DNA of 64,000 nt from Kaistia adipata DSM 17808 (GCF_000423225.1 NZ_AUHO01000006.1:898245-962244); one strand, 5' to 3'; counted from the first letter of the stretch, positions 48,664-57,005 are shown. The notes: generated by a model not told the origin, from the letters alone. Numbers and translations: made by a program.

Positions 48664-48829
48664 GAAAATCGTAGGGGCGCCCCCGGCATCCGTGACGAAG
48701 GTCACTGACTTCAACCCGGCCGCGCGCTAAGAAGAGCCTCAGGCTGCGCCGCCATCCCGCGCCGCGCCGATCCCAGCATCCTCCGGCCGCGCCTTTCCCG
48801 GCGCCGGCCCGCCGTCCGGAAGCCTCGCC

Positions 48830-49306
48830 ATGTCCGTCCGCCTGTTCGGCCGCCTCGTCGCCCCCCTCGCCGTCGCCGCCGCGCTCGTCGCGCCGCCGGC
48901 CGCCAGCCAGGCCGGCTCGCTGTTCCCCGCCCCGGCCGGCGTCCGCGCCACGATCAGCCTCGCCAGGCAGCAGATGGACGTCGTGATCAACCGGGGCAAC
49001 GGGGTCCGCGAAACCTACAGCTGGAAGGTGTCGACCGGTCGCAAGGGCTTCGAGACGCCGCCCGGCCAGTTCCGTCCCGACTACCTCGACGAGATGCACT
49101 ATTCGTCGAAATACGAGAATGCGCCGATGCCCTATTCGGTGTTCTTCAACGACGGCATCGCCGTGCACGCGACCAGCGAGATCCGGCATCTAGGCCGGCC
49201 CGCCTCGCATGGCTGCGTCCGCCTCGACAAGGCGAACGCGGAGACGTTCTTCCGCGCCGTGGCCGAGGTCGGCATGATGCGCACGGCGATCTACGTCGAA
49301 AAATAG
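48830..49306 (+). CDS. L,D-transpeptidase (YkuD family), second of a tandem pair
   Basis: A 158-residue exported paralogue of the preceding gene. Signal peptide ends near SQAGS; the catalytic site is SHGCVRL with Cys129 and His127, and His113 in IAVHATS. Both copies share 'STxRKGxxTPxGxxRP' and 'LGRPASHGC', so they probably arose by tandem duplication and diverged. Rhizobial cell walls are rich in 3-3 cross-links, which fits more than one such enzyme. Confidence 0.9.
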   Translation: MSVRLFGRLVAPLAVAAALVAPPAASQAGSLFPAPAGVRATISLARQQMDVVINRGNGVRETYSWKVSTGRKGFETPPGQFRPDYLDEMHYSSKYENAPMPYSVFFNDGIAVHATSEIRHLGRPASHGCVRLDKANAETFFRAVAEVGMMRTAIYVEK

Positions 49307-49349
49307 GCCGGCGCCCAAGTCTCGCGCCGACCCGCGACCCGGCCAACGT

Positions 49350-49799
49350 TCAATGCTTGGTCGGCGGCGTCACGAAGAGATAGGGCCGCGCCTCCGCCAG
49401 CTTCCAGCCAGCACCCTGCTTGCGCGCGAGCAGCACGACATGCACCTCGAGGGTGCCGGCGGCGCCGGCCTGCCCGCCGGAGATCTCGTGCGTCGCATCC
49501 ACGAACGCCATGTCGCCGAGCGGCCGGACGCTGTCGATGGTGAAGTGGCTGTGCGATGCCTTCAGGATGGTCTGCATATCCGCGGCGATCACCCGCTGCA
49601 CGCCAGCGGCTCCCGTTCCGATCATGCCGGACGGGCTGATGAGATTGCTGTCCTCGGCGAAGAGCGCCGCCGCCCCGCGGGCGTCGCCACGGTCCATGCA
49701 GGCGGCGAGCGTGTCGAGCAGCGGCTGAAGCTCGTCGGCGAGTTTTCGCACCGTCGGGGTCATCGCGGCATGCGGATGTGAAGTTTGATGCGTGGCCAT
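49350..49799 (-). CDS. SgcJ/EcaC-like NTF2-fold protein
   Basis: A 149-residue cytoplasmic protein with the NTF2-like (SnoaL/SgcJ) cone fold: 'LLDTLAACMDRGDARGAAALFAEDSNLISPSG' and 'VHVVLLARKQGAGWKLAEARPYLF' are its helix and sheet marks. Members include small hydrolases, isomerases and ligand binders, so a specific role cannot be assigned. The ATG at 49799 is preferred; the frame stays open upstream to 49931 with no homology. Confidence 0.78.
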   Translation of the reverse strand: MATHQTSHPHAAMTPTVRKLADELQPLLDTLAACMDRGDARGAAALFAEDSNLISPSGMIGTGAAGVQRVIAADMQTILKASHSHFTIDSVRPLGDMAFVDATHEISGGQAGAAGTLEVHVVLLARKQGAGWKLAEARPYLFVTPPTKH

Positions 49800-50003
49800 G
49801 ATCGGCCTCCCTGGCTGGCCGGGCGGTTCCGCCCGAACTTGCCAGCATAGGACGCCACCGCGTCCGCGACCGCGCACATCTGCGCGATCGGGCCGGCTCA
49901 AGCCGAGCCCCTTGTCGCCACACGGAAACAATGAAGAGCGCCAAGCCTCTGTTCCGCCGCGCTTTTCTCGTCGCGAACCGGTATCGGGCCCGCTCGCAAG
50001 GCC

Positions 50004-51140
50004 CTAGGAAACCCGGATGCCCTCGCGCCAGACGCTGCGCACCACCGGCACCCCGTCCCCGGCGCGCACGCGCACCAGGTCGGCGCGCAGCCCCGGCCGG
50101 ATCGCGCCGCGATCCTCGAGCCCGACCGCCTCGGCCGGCGCGCGCGACACCAGCCGCACCGCTTGCGGCAGGCTGATCGCCGGCACCAGCTCTGGCAGGG
50201 CAAACACCGCGACCATCAGGCTGAACGGCACATAGTCCGACGACAGGATGTCGAGCTGACCAGCCTCGGCCAGCACGACGGCCGAGACATTGCCGGAATG
50301 CGAACCGCCCCGCACGAGATTGGGCGCGCCCATCAGCACGCGGATATCGGCGTCGCGCGACGCAGCCGCCGCCTCGATCGTGGTCGGGAACTCGGCGATC
50401 GAGACGCCATCGGCAGCCGCCTCGGCGACATGGGCCGATGTCGCGTCGTCGTGGCTCGCAACCGCGATCCCGCGCGGATGGCAGAGATCGACGATCTCGC
50501 GGCGATGCCGGGCCGAATATTGCTCTGCCTGGGCGATACGCTTCGACGCGAAGGCTTCATAGGCCGCGTCCGACATGCCCATCTTGCCCTGGTAGAAGGC
50601 GCGATAGCTGTCGAGGCTGGCGAACTGGCGCTGGCCCGGCGAATGGTCCATCAGCGAAACGAGCCGGACCGGCAGCACGTCGAGGAAGCCGGCGAGCCCG
50701 TCGAGCACGTCCGGCGCCGAGACCTCGCAGCGCAGGTGCAGCAGATGCTCGGCGCGCAGCCGCTCCTCGCGCTTGGCGACCTCGATCGCGCCGGCGAGCT
50801 GCTGCATTTCGGCCGTCGAGGTGCGGGCATCCTCGTCCATGCCGACCCGCAGCGCGTCGAACACGGTGGTGATGCCGGCGCCGGCGACCTGCGCATCATG
50901 CGACTGCACGGCCGCGATCGCGTTCCAGCGCACGCCGGGGCGCGGCGCGTAGTGGTTTTCGAGATGGTCGGTGTGAAGCTCGACGAAGCCGGGCACCAGG
51001 TGGTCGCCGCCGAAATCCTCGCCATGGCGGCTCGCGCCGCTGTCGAAATCCGCGATGAGCCCGTCACGCACGGCGAGGCTGCCCTCGATCACCTCGTCGT
51101 CGAGGACGATGCGGGCATTGGTGAAGATCTGCTCGCCCAT
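50004..51140 (-). CDS. phnM: alpha-D-ribose 1-methylphosphonate 5-triphosphate diphosphatase
   Basis: A 378-residue amidohydrolase that removes pyrophosphate from the ribose-methylphosphonate triphosphate in the C-P lyase pathway. The metal-binding 'VPGFVELHTDHLENH', 'MDHSPGQRQF', 'VASHDDATSAH' and 'GAPNLVRGGSHSGN' match PhnM. It overlaps a DUF1045 gene by one base on the same strand. No phnGHIJKL genes are in the window, so the rest of the pathway must be elsewhere, or the pair works in another route. Confidence 0.93.
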   Translation of the reverse strand: MGEQIFTNARIVLDDEVIEGSLAVRDGLIADFDSGASRHGEDFGGDHLVPGFVELHTDHLENHYAPRPGVRWNAIAAVQSHDAQVAGAGITTVFDALRVGMDEDARTSTAEMQQLAGAIEVAKREERLRAEHLLHLRCEVSAPDVLDGLAGFLDVLPVRLVSLMDHSPGQRQFASLDSYRAFYQGKMGMSDAAYEAFASKRIAQAEQYSARHRREIVDLCHPRGIAVASHDDATSAHVAEAAADGVSIAEFPTTIEAAAASRDADIRVLMGAPNLVRGGSHSGNVSAVVLAEAGQLDILSSDYVPFSLMVAVFALPELVPAISLPQAVRLVSRAPAEAVGLEDRGAIRPGLRADLVRVRAGDGVPVVRSVWREGIRVS

Positions 51141-51835
51141 CAGCCGGCGCCTCCCTGCATCATGGCCACGTGGCGGACAAGGAACGGCGCGCCACGCTCC
51201 GGCTCGACGAAAATCGCCAGCCGGTCCAGCACATAGGGCTTTCCGTCGAACTCGGCGAAATGCCGCTTCAGTTCCGCCTCCATCGCCTCGGCGTCCTCCT
51301 TCGGCACGCGGCCGGTCAGGGACATGTGGTAGCGGAACGCGTCGAACACGTAGGGATAGCCCCAGCGGATCAGATTGGTCTCCTCGTCCAGCGTCAGCCC
51401 GGCGGCGCGGCGGCGCGCGATGTCGGCCTCCGACAGCGGCGCGCGGAAGGGCTCGAAATCGGCGACGAGGCGGCCGGCGAGCGCATCAAGCGCATCGACG
51501 CGCTCGTTCGGCACAAGCGCGAAGAAGCGCCCGAGGCGGCGGATGACGAGCTCCGGCACCGTCACCGGCCCGGCGGTCGCCGCGACGGCCTCGAGGCTCT
51601 CGATCAGCGCGGCCTCGGTCTGGCCCTCGGCGAGGGTGAACGGCGCCTTCAGGGTGCCGTGGAAGCCATAGCGGGCGGGATCGGCGAGATAGGCCTCGAT
51701 CGCCCCGCCGGAGAAGCCGTTGACCACCGGCAGCGGATGATCCGCGCCGGTGAACGCGTCGCGGCCGAGCCAGCGCGCCGCGGCGTCGGTCAGGGGATGG
51801 TCAGCGGAGGGCGTGGCGTAAATGGCGTAGCGCAA
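51140..51835 (-). CDS. DUF1045 phosphonate-metabolism protein (2H phosphoesterase-like)
   Basis: A 231-residue protein of the DUF1045 family, found in phosphonate gene clusters. It has two H-x-[ST/L]-type motifs, 'YGFHGTLKAPF' and 'RYHMSLTGRV', the double-His pattern of 2H phosphoesterases that act on cyclic phosphates. In C-P lyase operons such proteins may substitute for or aid the cyclic phosphodiesterase step; that is an inference. It is directly upstream of phnM (stop and start overlap by one base). Confidence 0.86.
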   Translation of the reverse strand: MRYAIYATPSADHPLTDAAARWLGRDAFTGADHPLPVVNGFSGGAIEAYLADPARYGFHGTLKAPFTLAEGQTEAALIESLEAVAATAGPVTVPELVIRRLGRFFALVPNERVDALDALAGRLVADFEPFRAPLSEADIARRRAAGLTLDEETNLIRWGYPYVFDAFRYHMSLTGRVPKEDAEAMEAELKRHFAEFDGKPYVLDRLAIFVEPERGAPFLVRHVAMMQGGAG

Positions 51836-52045
51836 GGATGATCTCGACTATTGGCGTCCGAATCGCGGGCCGCCAGTCTAACCCGGCCCAGATGGCGGAA
51901 CGGAGACAATGCCGCGGCCCCGCGATCACGAATTGTCGCGCGAAAGCAACGTTTCGGAAGCCATGGCATTGGAAAATTGCAACCGGAGAACGATATCCGG
52001 TCTATATACGCATCATCCAGCCGTTCGCTCGCATGAGGTTTCAAG

Positions 52046-52366
52046 ATGAGCCTGACCAAGACCGCCTTCGGTTTCGTCGCCCTGGCGCTACTCGCCGCCC
52101 CGGCGGTGTTCTCGGCCTCGCCCGCGGCAGCCGTCAGCGCCAACGACTTCTCGACCAGCGGCATCGACTCCGGCCCGATCCCCGACTGGAAGGTGTTTGG
52201 CTTCGACCTTTCCAGCGTGCCGGACGATACCGCCTCGCTCGCCGCCTTCAAGGCATCGCTCTCGCCCTGGACCCAGCAGGCGATCTACAACCGCTGCCGC
52301 CAGGACATCGCGCTGAACCCGTTCCGCTATTCGCCCAAGGTTCGCGATTTCTGCTGGGCGCGCTGA
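52046..52366 (+). CDS. small exported protein of unknown function
   Basis: A 106-residue protein with a clear signal peptide (residues 1-29, PAAAVS) and a mature part of about 75 residues. The mature segment has two cysteines, in YNRCRQDI and DFCWAR, which could pair, and a Trp-rich pattern 'PDWKVFGFDLS'. I do not recognise a named family, though similar short secreted proteins occur in rhizobia. It has a Shine-Dalgarno-like AGG and ends at a very strong terminator, features of a real, well-expressed gene. Confidence 0.72.
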   Translation: MSLTKTAFGFVALALLAAPAVFSASPAAAVSANDFSTSGIDSGPIPDWKVFGFDLSSVPDDTASLAAFKASLSPWTQQAIYNRCRQDIALNPFRYSPKVRDFCWAR

Positions 52367-52393
52367 GCCCGCGATTCGACCTTGTCGAGACGG

Positions 52394-52430
52394 AAAACGG
52401 CCCGGCGCGATGCGCCGGGCCGTTTCGCTT
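52394..52430. terminator. bidirectional intrinsic terminator
   Basis: A perfect 11-bp stem CGGCCCGGCGC/GCGCCGGGCCG (52398-52408 with 52412-52422) with loop GAT. It is followed by TTTCGCTTT on the plus strand and by a run of T on the minus strand (AAAA at 52394-52397). It serves both the small secreted protein gene and the MFS pump gene, which converge here. Confidence 0.9.
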
Positions 52431-53909
52431 TCAGGTGACCGACAAGCGGCCGAGCCTCGCCGCCATCAGCACCGTCAGGACCGGCGCGACGGCGAACACG
52501 CCGGCGAGCCAAAGCGCCGCGCGCGACGCGCCGGCAATGCCGCCGGGATCGACGATGCCGGCGAAATTCGCCACCATGCCGGCGCCGGCCGTGCCGAAGG
52601 CGATGGCGAAGAGCTGCACCGTCGTCATGCCGCCGGTAGCGAGATCCTGTTCGGTCGGCGGCGCGAAGCGGTAGACCCGCGTCACCAGGCTCGGCCACGC
52701 CACGCCGATGCCGAAGCCGACGAGAACCAGCCCGACGCAGAGCGCGGCCAGAAGGCGGAGATCGCCAGCGCCGTGCACCGGCATGAAGAGCGCGAACAGC
52801 ACCAGGCCGACCAGCACCATCAGCGGCCCGGCGACCAGCAGGCGCCCGCCATGCGCCTCCTGCCAGCGCGCGCTCGAAAGCGACCCGGCCGTCCAGCCGA
52901 TCGACATCAGCGCCGCCAGCGCGCCGGCGAAGAGCGGCGACTGGCCATGCAGGACCTGCAGCAGGTACGGCACGAAGACTTCCGGCTGCATGCCGAGCAT
53001 CAGGAAGGCGATCGTCAGATAGACCGCGCCAAGCGGCGTCGCCAGGCTGAACGATCCCGCCGGCAGCAGGCGGGCGCTCGCCCGCGCCTCGACGAGCGCG
53101 ATCAGCCCGATCAACACGAGCGCAGCGGCGAGGCCGGCGAGATTCCAGGCCAGGCTCGTCGCGAGGCTGCCGGCCGAAACGGCCAGCACGGCGGCCGTCA
53201 GCAACACCAGCTGCGGCAGCGCGATCGCCGATCGCTCGTCACGATCCGGGCTGCGGCGCGGCAGCATGGCGAGTGCGATCGCCGCGAACAGCAGCGCCAC
53301 CGGCACCAGCGACCAGAAGGCGGCGCGCCAGGCGCCATATTCGGCAAAGAGACCGCCGATGGCCGGACCGATCAGCGCTGCGATGCCGAACATCGCCGAG
53401 ACCAGTCCGATGGCACGGCCCCAGAGCCGCGCCGGCAGCACCAGCCGCGTCAGGCCATAGGCCAGCGCATAGAGAAACCCGCCGCCGAGCCCCTGCACGC
53501 TGCGCCCGACCAGCATCACCGGCATGGAGGGCGCAAACGCGCAGACCAGCGTACCGCCCGCGAAGATCAGCGTCGCCGCCACATAGGCGCCGCGCGGCCC
53601 GGCCGATTGCAGCAGGCGGGCCGTCAGCGCGGCACCGAGGATCGACGCCACGACGAACAGCGTCGTCGTCCAGGCATAGAAATCGAGACCGCCGATTTCG
53701 GCCACCACGGTCGGCATCACCGTCGTCGCGATATAGATGTTGACGGCATGCAGCGTGACGCCGCCGGCCAACGCCAGCGCATAGACGCCATTGCGGCCGC
53801 CGAGCAGCTCGCCCCATCCGGCCGGAGCGGCCGCCGGCGCCGGCGCCACCACCACGAGCGCGGTTCCCGCCGCCTCGAACAGGCGCGGATCTTCCAGGTC
53901 TTCCTTCAT
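52431..53909 (-). CDS. MFS efflux transporter, multidrug type, probable SoxR target
   Basis: A 492-residue major facilitator with about 14 hydrophobic segments, closest in pattern to DHA2-type drug exporters: 'YIATTVMPTVVAEIGG', motif 'GRSVQGLGGGFLYAL', and 'GWTAGSLSSARWQEAHGG'. It is transcribed from a promoter with a SoxR-box-like palindrome, and soxR lies about 120 nt upstream on the same strand. Redox-active drug or pigment export under SoxR control is therefore likely. The starting Met at 53909 follows an AAGACC-rich leader; a later start would remove part of an N-terminal Ala/Pro stretch. Confidence 0.88.
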   Translation of the reverse strand: MKEDLEDPRLFEAAGTALVVVAPAPAAAPAGWGELLGGRNGVYALALAGGVTLHAVNIYIATTVMPTVVAEIGGLDFYAWTTTLFVVASILGAALTARLLQSAGPRGAYVAATLIFAGGTLVCAFAPSMPVMLVGRSVQGLGGGFLYALAYGLTRLVLPARLWGRAIGLVSAMFGIAALIGPAIGGLFAEYGAWRAAFWSLVPVALLFAAIALAMLPRRSPDRDERSAIALPQLVLLTAAVLAVSAGSLATSLAWNLAGLAAALVLIGLIALVEARASARLLPAGSFSLATPLGAVYLTIAFLMLGMQPEVFVPYLLQVLHGQSPLFAGALAALMSIGWTAGSLSSARWQEAHGGRLLVAGPLMVLVGLVLFALFMPVHGAGDLRLLAALCVGLVLVGFGIGVAWPSLVTRVYRFAPPTEQDLATGGMTTVQLFAIAFGTAGAGMVANFAGIVDPGGIAGASRAALWLAGVFAVAPVLTVLMAARLGRLSVT

Positions 53910-53952
53910 ATCGGCACTCCATCAGGCGATCGAATGTCGCCAGCCGACTCGG

Positions 53953-53983
53953 CTTATAGAACCTAAAGCATGGTTTAGGTCAA
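53953..53983 (-). promoter_or_regulatory. SoxR-type promoter of the MFS pump with 19-bp spacer
   Basis: On the minus strand, TTGACC (53978-53983) and TATAAG (53953-53958) are 19 bp apart, the overlong spacing that MerR-family activators correct by twisting DNA. The spacer is inside the inverted repeat ACCTAAAGCATGGTTTAGGT (53961-53980), close to the SoxR consensus (CCTCAAG...CTTGAGG). The gene downstream is the MFS pump. Confidence 0.75.
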
Positions 53984-54030
53984 GCGCCCTGCCCCGGTCA
54001 CCTCGGAAGCTCCGGCGACGCGGATCCCGA

Positions 54031-54480
54031 TCAGGGTCGCGGCACCAGCCGGCGCGGTCCCGGTCCGTCCGCGCCCAGCGCATCGTCCGGATTGCGCAGG
54101 GGACATTCTTCCAGCGACAGGCAGCCGCAGCCGATGCAGCTCGAGATCTGGTCGCGCAATTGCATCAGCGCGAGGATGCGCGCTTCCAGCATGTCTCGCC
54201 AGGTTTCCGTGAAATGTCGCCAGTCGCGCGCGTTCGGCACGTGGTCATCCGGCAGGTCGGCCAGCGCCTCGCGGATGGCGACGAGCGGGATGCCGGCGCG
54301 CTGGGCGATGCGGATGATGGCGATGCGACGCAGCACGGCACGATGATAGCGACGCTGGTTGCCGGCCGTGCGCCAGCCAGCAATGAGGCCCTTCGCCTCG
54401 TAGAAATGCACGGTCGAGACCGCGACGCCACTGCGCCGCGCCACGTCGCCGACCGTCAGGACGTCGTTCTGAGCGCTCAT
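54031..54480 (-). CDS. soxR: redox-sensitive transcriptional activator SoxR
   Basis: A 149-residue MerR-family sensor. The N-terminal helix-turn-helix is 'LTVGDVARRSGVAVSTVHFYEAKGL', and the C-terminal [2Fe-2S] cluster ligands are Cys115, Cys118, Cys120 and Cys126 in CIGCGC...EEC, as in E. coli SoxR (119/122/124/130). Redox-active compounds oxidise the cluster and switch on target promoters. The ATG at 54480 is chosen over one 18 codons upstream. No soxS is present, as expected outside enterics, and the MFS gene downstream is the likely target. Confidence 0.95.
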   Translation of the reverse strand: MSAQNDVLTVGDVARRSGVAVSTVHFYEAKGLIAGWRTAGNQRRYHRAVLRRIAIIRIAQRAGIPLVAIREALADLPDDHVPNARDWRHFTETWRDMLEARILALMQLRDQISSCIGCGCLSLEECPLRNPDDALGADGPGPRRLVPRP

Positions 54481-54485
54481 CGAAA

Positions 54486-54503
54486 CCTCGATCAATATCG
54501 AGG
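54486..54503. promoter_or_regulatory. palindrome in the soxR leader
   Basis: CCTCGATCAATATCGAGG is a perfect 7-bp inverted repeat with a 4-nt centre, 5 nt upstream of the soxR start codon. The outer CCTC/GAGG matches SoxR-box ends, so self-regulation is possible, but the spacing to promoter elements is not clear. Confidence 0.45.
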
Positions 54504-54639
54504 ATAGTCTCGACCGGATCCACGAAATGAGCAAGCGGCCGGACCTTCCCCTGCTCCGCCATGCGGCCGCGATCTGGGAGACCGAGTGCCATCTCGCAGG
54601 GACGATGAAGATGGAGCACGCCGGATGGGCGCGCGGCCC

Positions 54640-55389
54640 TTACGCCGTCAGTGTGGCCAAACGATCGATCTGGCCGATGAATTCGCGGCGCGCGACCGGC
54701 TCGGCGAGGCCGCGCGGACGATAGACATGACGCGCGAGAAAATGCCCGGTCAGGCGGAACGCATCGCGCAGCTCCTCCGGGCCGCCATTCGAGGGGCCGC
54801 CGGTCAGGAACGGCGCGAGCGGCAGCAGGCGATCCTCGTAGCCGACCGCTCCCGCCCGACTGACGGCACGGCCGGATTTCGGCGAGACATAGGCGAGTTC
54901 GTCACGCGCGCCCGTCGCGGCGCAGGCGGACAATTCGAGGCCATAGCCGAGCTCCTCGAGCAACACGAGCTCGAAGCGGGCGATGAAGGCGGCTAGATCG
55001 AGGAGTTGCGGATGTTCGGTCGCGGCGACGAGATCGAGGACGGATTCCACGGCCGAATGCAGCGCCGGATGCGGCTCTCGCTCGGCCAGCAGGCGGAGAT
55101 GACCGGTCAGCGTCTGCAAGGCGAAGATCGTGCCGGGATCGCCGATCAGTCGGGCGGCCCGACTGACCAGCGGCTCCACGGTGAAGAGCCCGAGATGTTC
55201 GTCGAGCCGGGCGCGCCAAGTGACGGCGACGCTGTTGCCCGGTTGCAGCACGGGCGCAAGCCGGCGCGACCGGCCGCCGCGCACGAGGCCGAGATGCCGC
55301 CCGCGCGCGGGCGTCATCAGCTCGAGCACGACACTCGTCTCGCCATGCAGGCGCACGCCCAGCACCAGGCCCTGATCGGTCCATTCCAT
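54640..55389 (-). CDS. recO: DNA repair protein RecO
   Basis: A 249-residue RecO, which loads RecA on SSB-coated DNA in the RecFOR pathway. N-terminal OB fold: 'WTDQGLVLGVRLHGETSVVLELMT' and 'GRHLGLVRGGRSRRL'; helical middle 'LTGHLRLLAEREPHPAL'; then 'FELVLLEELGYGLELSACAATG'. The zinc-finger cysteines of some RecO proteins are reduced to one here (SACAATG), as in other alphaproteobacteria. The start at 55389 is a clear ATG. Confidence 0.95.
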   Translation of the reverse strand: MEWTDQGLVLGVRLHGETSVVLELMTPARGRHLGLVRGGRSRRLAPVLQPGNSVAVTWRARLDEHLGLFTVEPLVSRAARLIGDPGTIFALQTLTGHLRLLAEREPHPALHSAVESVLDLVAATEHPQLLDLAAFIARFELVLLEELGYGLELSACAATGARDELAYVSPKSGRAVSRAGAVGYEDRLLPLAPFLTGGPSNGGPEELRDAFRLTGHFLARHVYRPRGLAEPVARREFIGQIDRLATLTA

Positions 55390-55484
55390 CGGCGCATTCT
55401 AGCGGGTGCGAAGGGAAGATTCACGCATGGCGATGGGGCGACGGCCTTCCTGAGTATCTGGCTCATAACTTCCGGGACACCCTT

Positions 55485-55615
55485 CCTTCACCGCTCCCTG
55501 AGGCAGAGGTCGACGGCCGCTGGCCGGCGGGTGAGGGTTTACAGCCTCACCGGATGGTTCCCTAAACCCTCACCCGGAGCTTCGCTCCGACCTCTCCCTC
55601 AGGGAGAGGTGAAGG
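55485..55615. repeat. type A palindromic repeat, full copy
   Basis: Left arm CCTTCACCGCTCCCTGAGGC ... GGCGGGTGAGGGTTTA; right arm GGTTCCCTAAACCCTCACCC ... CGACCTCTCCCTCAGGGAG then AGGTGAAGG. It has the same order and orientation as the copy at 29.03 kb. It occupies most of the 332-bp gap between recO and the porin; the remainder holds the porin terminator. Confidence 0.8.
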
Positions 55616-55661
55616 AACCTGCCACCGCGCGGCCAATCCGAAGCCAAAAGCGCATGCCTGA

Positions 55662-55697
55662 AAACGAAAAGGCCCGGCGGATTTCTCCGCCGGGCCT
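55662..55697 (-). terminator. intrinsic terminator of the porin gene
   Basis: A perfect 11-bp stem GGCCCGGCGGA/TCCGCCGGGCC (55672-55682 with 55687-55697) with loop TTTC; on the minus strand TTTTCGTTTT follows. It is 25 nt past the porin stop. Confidence 0.92.
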
Positions 55698-55721
55698 CGT
55701 GTCACTCAATCGAGCCTGGGA

Positions 55722-57005
55722 TTACCAGGAGCGCTTCAGGAACAGGTTGAACGTCCAGCCATTGCCGTCGGCGTTGTTGTCGGAGTCGAAATCGTCCGTG
55801 AGGTCGATGTCCGTGTAGAAGACGTCGCCGACGATGTCGAGGCCCTTGACCGGGGTGTAGGCGGTGGTGAAGCCAACGCGCCAGGCGTCGAGGGTGGTCC
55901 CGTCCATGAAGTCCGAGCCATCATAGCTGGCATAGCCGCCCGAGAGCGACGACCACAGCTGCGGGGTCCAAACATGCTTGTACGAAGCCAGGGCCGACCA
56001 GCTCGAACCCGGAAGAGCGCTTGCAACAGCGTTCAGACCGACGCCAGCGAAGCCCGCCACAGAGGTACCGCCGGCGATGCCGGTGTACGAGTTGGCGTCG
56101 TCGCCATAGGCAGCCGACACGAAGAAGCGGTCGCCGGCCGAGAAGCTGTCGAGAGCGATCTCGAGACCACCGCCGACTGCCCAGCCGGAGTCGCCATCGA
56201 GAATGCCGTTGGCGTAGTCAGCCGTAACCGCCTGGTTGGTGTAGGCGGCAGCGACCTTGGCCGAGAAGATGCCCGAAGCGTAGGTGACAGCACCGACGAC
56301 GTCCGGAACGTTGTCCGTCTCGAGGTCGTAGCCGACAAAACCAAAGTCCGGGTCATTGACGACGCCGTTGGCGAACTGGCCACGGTCACGGCTGTCTTCG
56401 ACCGAGATCGCCAGACCGAAGCCGTTGACGGCGTAGGTCAGCTGGATGTGGTCGACGGTCGAGTCCGAACCGAACATGCCGGTGTCGTTATAGCCACGGC
56501 CGAAGTCGAACAGCGACGTGAAGTAACCAGCCTTGAGCGGACCGAGCTCGAGGTAGGCGCTGTCGACGTAAGCCGACTTCGTCGTGTTGTTCAGGTACTG
56601 ATCGATCGTCTGGCCGCTGTTGCCCGGCGAATTGCTGGTGGCAGCGCGGAAGTCGAGGAAGCCGGTCAGGTTACCGTATTCGGTGACCGACGAAGCCGTC
56701 AGCTGGACCGAGGCTTCCGTGTAGAAGTTGCCCCAGTTGCTGTCCGGATAGGCGCCGTTGAAGCGGATCGGGTCGCCATTGCGCTTGTAGAGGTCCGAAC
56801 GGTCGCCGAACGACGTGCCGAACTTGACGTAGCCGCCGACCTTGATGCAGGTGTCGGTGCCGGGGGAGTAGAAGAAGCCCGTGCCGAAAGCGTCGCAGAC
56901 CTTCACGTAGTCGACCGGCTCGGCGACCGTGAGATCCGCCGCCTGAGCGCTGCCAGCCACGAGCATGGCGGCCGCAGAGCCGAGGAGAAGGGTCTTAAAG
57001 TTCAT
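55722..57005 (-). CDS. major outer-membrane porin (alphaproteobacterial Porin_2 type)
   Basis: A 427-residue precursor with signal peptide MNFKTLLLGSAAAMLVAGSAQAA, then 'VDYVKVCDAFGTGFFYSPGTDTCIKVGGYVKFG', the N-terminal hallmark of rhizobial and Brucella Omp2b-like porins with a conserved cysteine pair. The rest is beta-barrel with alternating polar and aromatic strands and ends in FNLFLKRSW, a suitable last strand for BAM recognition. A GGAGGT site is 6 nt before the ATG at 57005. Strong ribosome-binding site, strong terminator and a long upstream region all point to high expression. Confidence 0.93.
   Translation of the reverse strand: MNFKTLLLGSAAAMLVAGSAQAADLTVAEPVDYVKVCDAFGTGFFYSPGTDTCIKVGGYVKFGTSFGDRSDLYKRNGDPIRFNGAYPDSNWGNFYTEASVQLTASSVTEYGNLTGFLDFRAATSNSPGNSGQTIDQYLNNTTKSAYVDSAYLELGPLKAGYFTSLFDFGRGYNDTGMFGSDSTVDHIQLTYAVNGFGLAISVEDSRDRGQFANGVVNDPDFGFVGYDLETDNVPDVVGAVTYASGIFSAKVAAAYTNQAVTADYANGILDGDSGWAVGGGLEIALDSFSAGDRFFVSAAYGDDANSYTGIAGGTSVAGFAGVGLNAVASALPGSSWSALASYKHVWTPQLWSSLSGGYASYDGSDFMDGTTLDAWRVGFTTAYTPVKGLDIVGDVFYTDIDLTDDFDSDNNADGNGWTFNLFLKRSW

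Noticed and set aside
54527..54724. A 65-codon plus-strand frame divergent from soxR, as a possible SoxR target
   Set aside because: It overlaps the 3' end of recO, has no ribosome-binding site and poor composition; the MFS promoter is a far better SoxR target.
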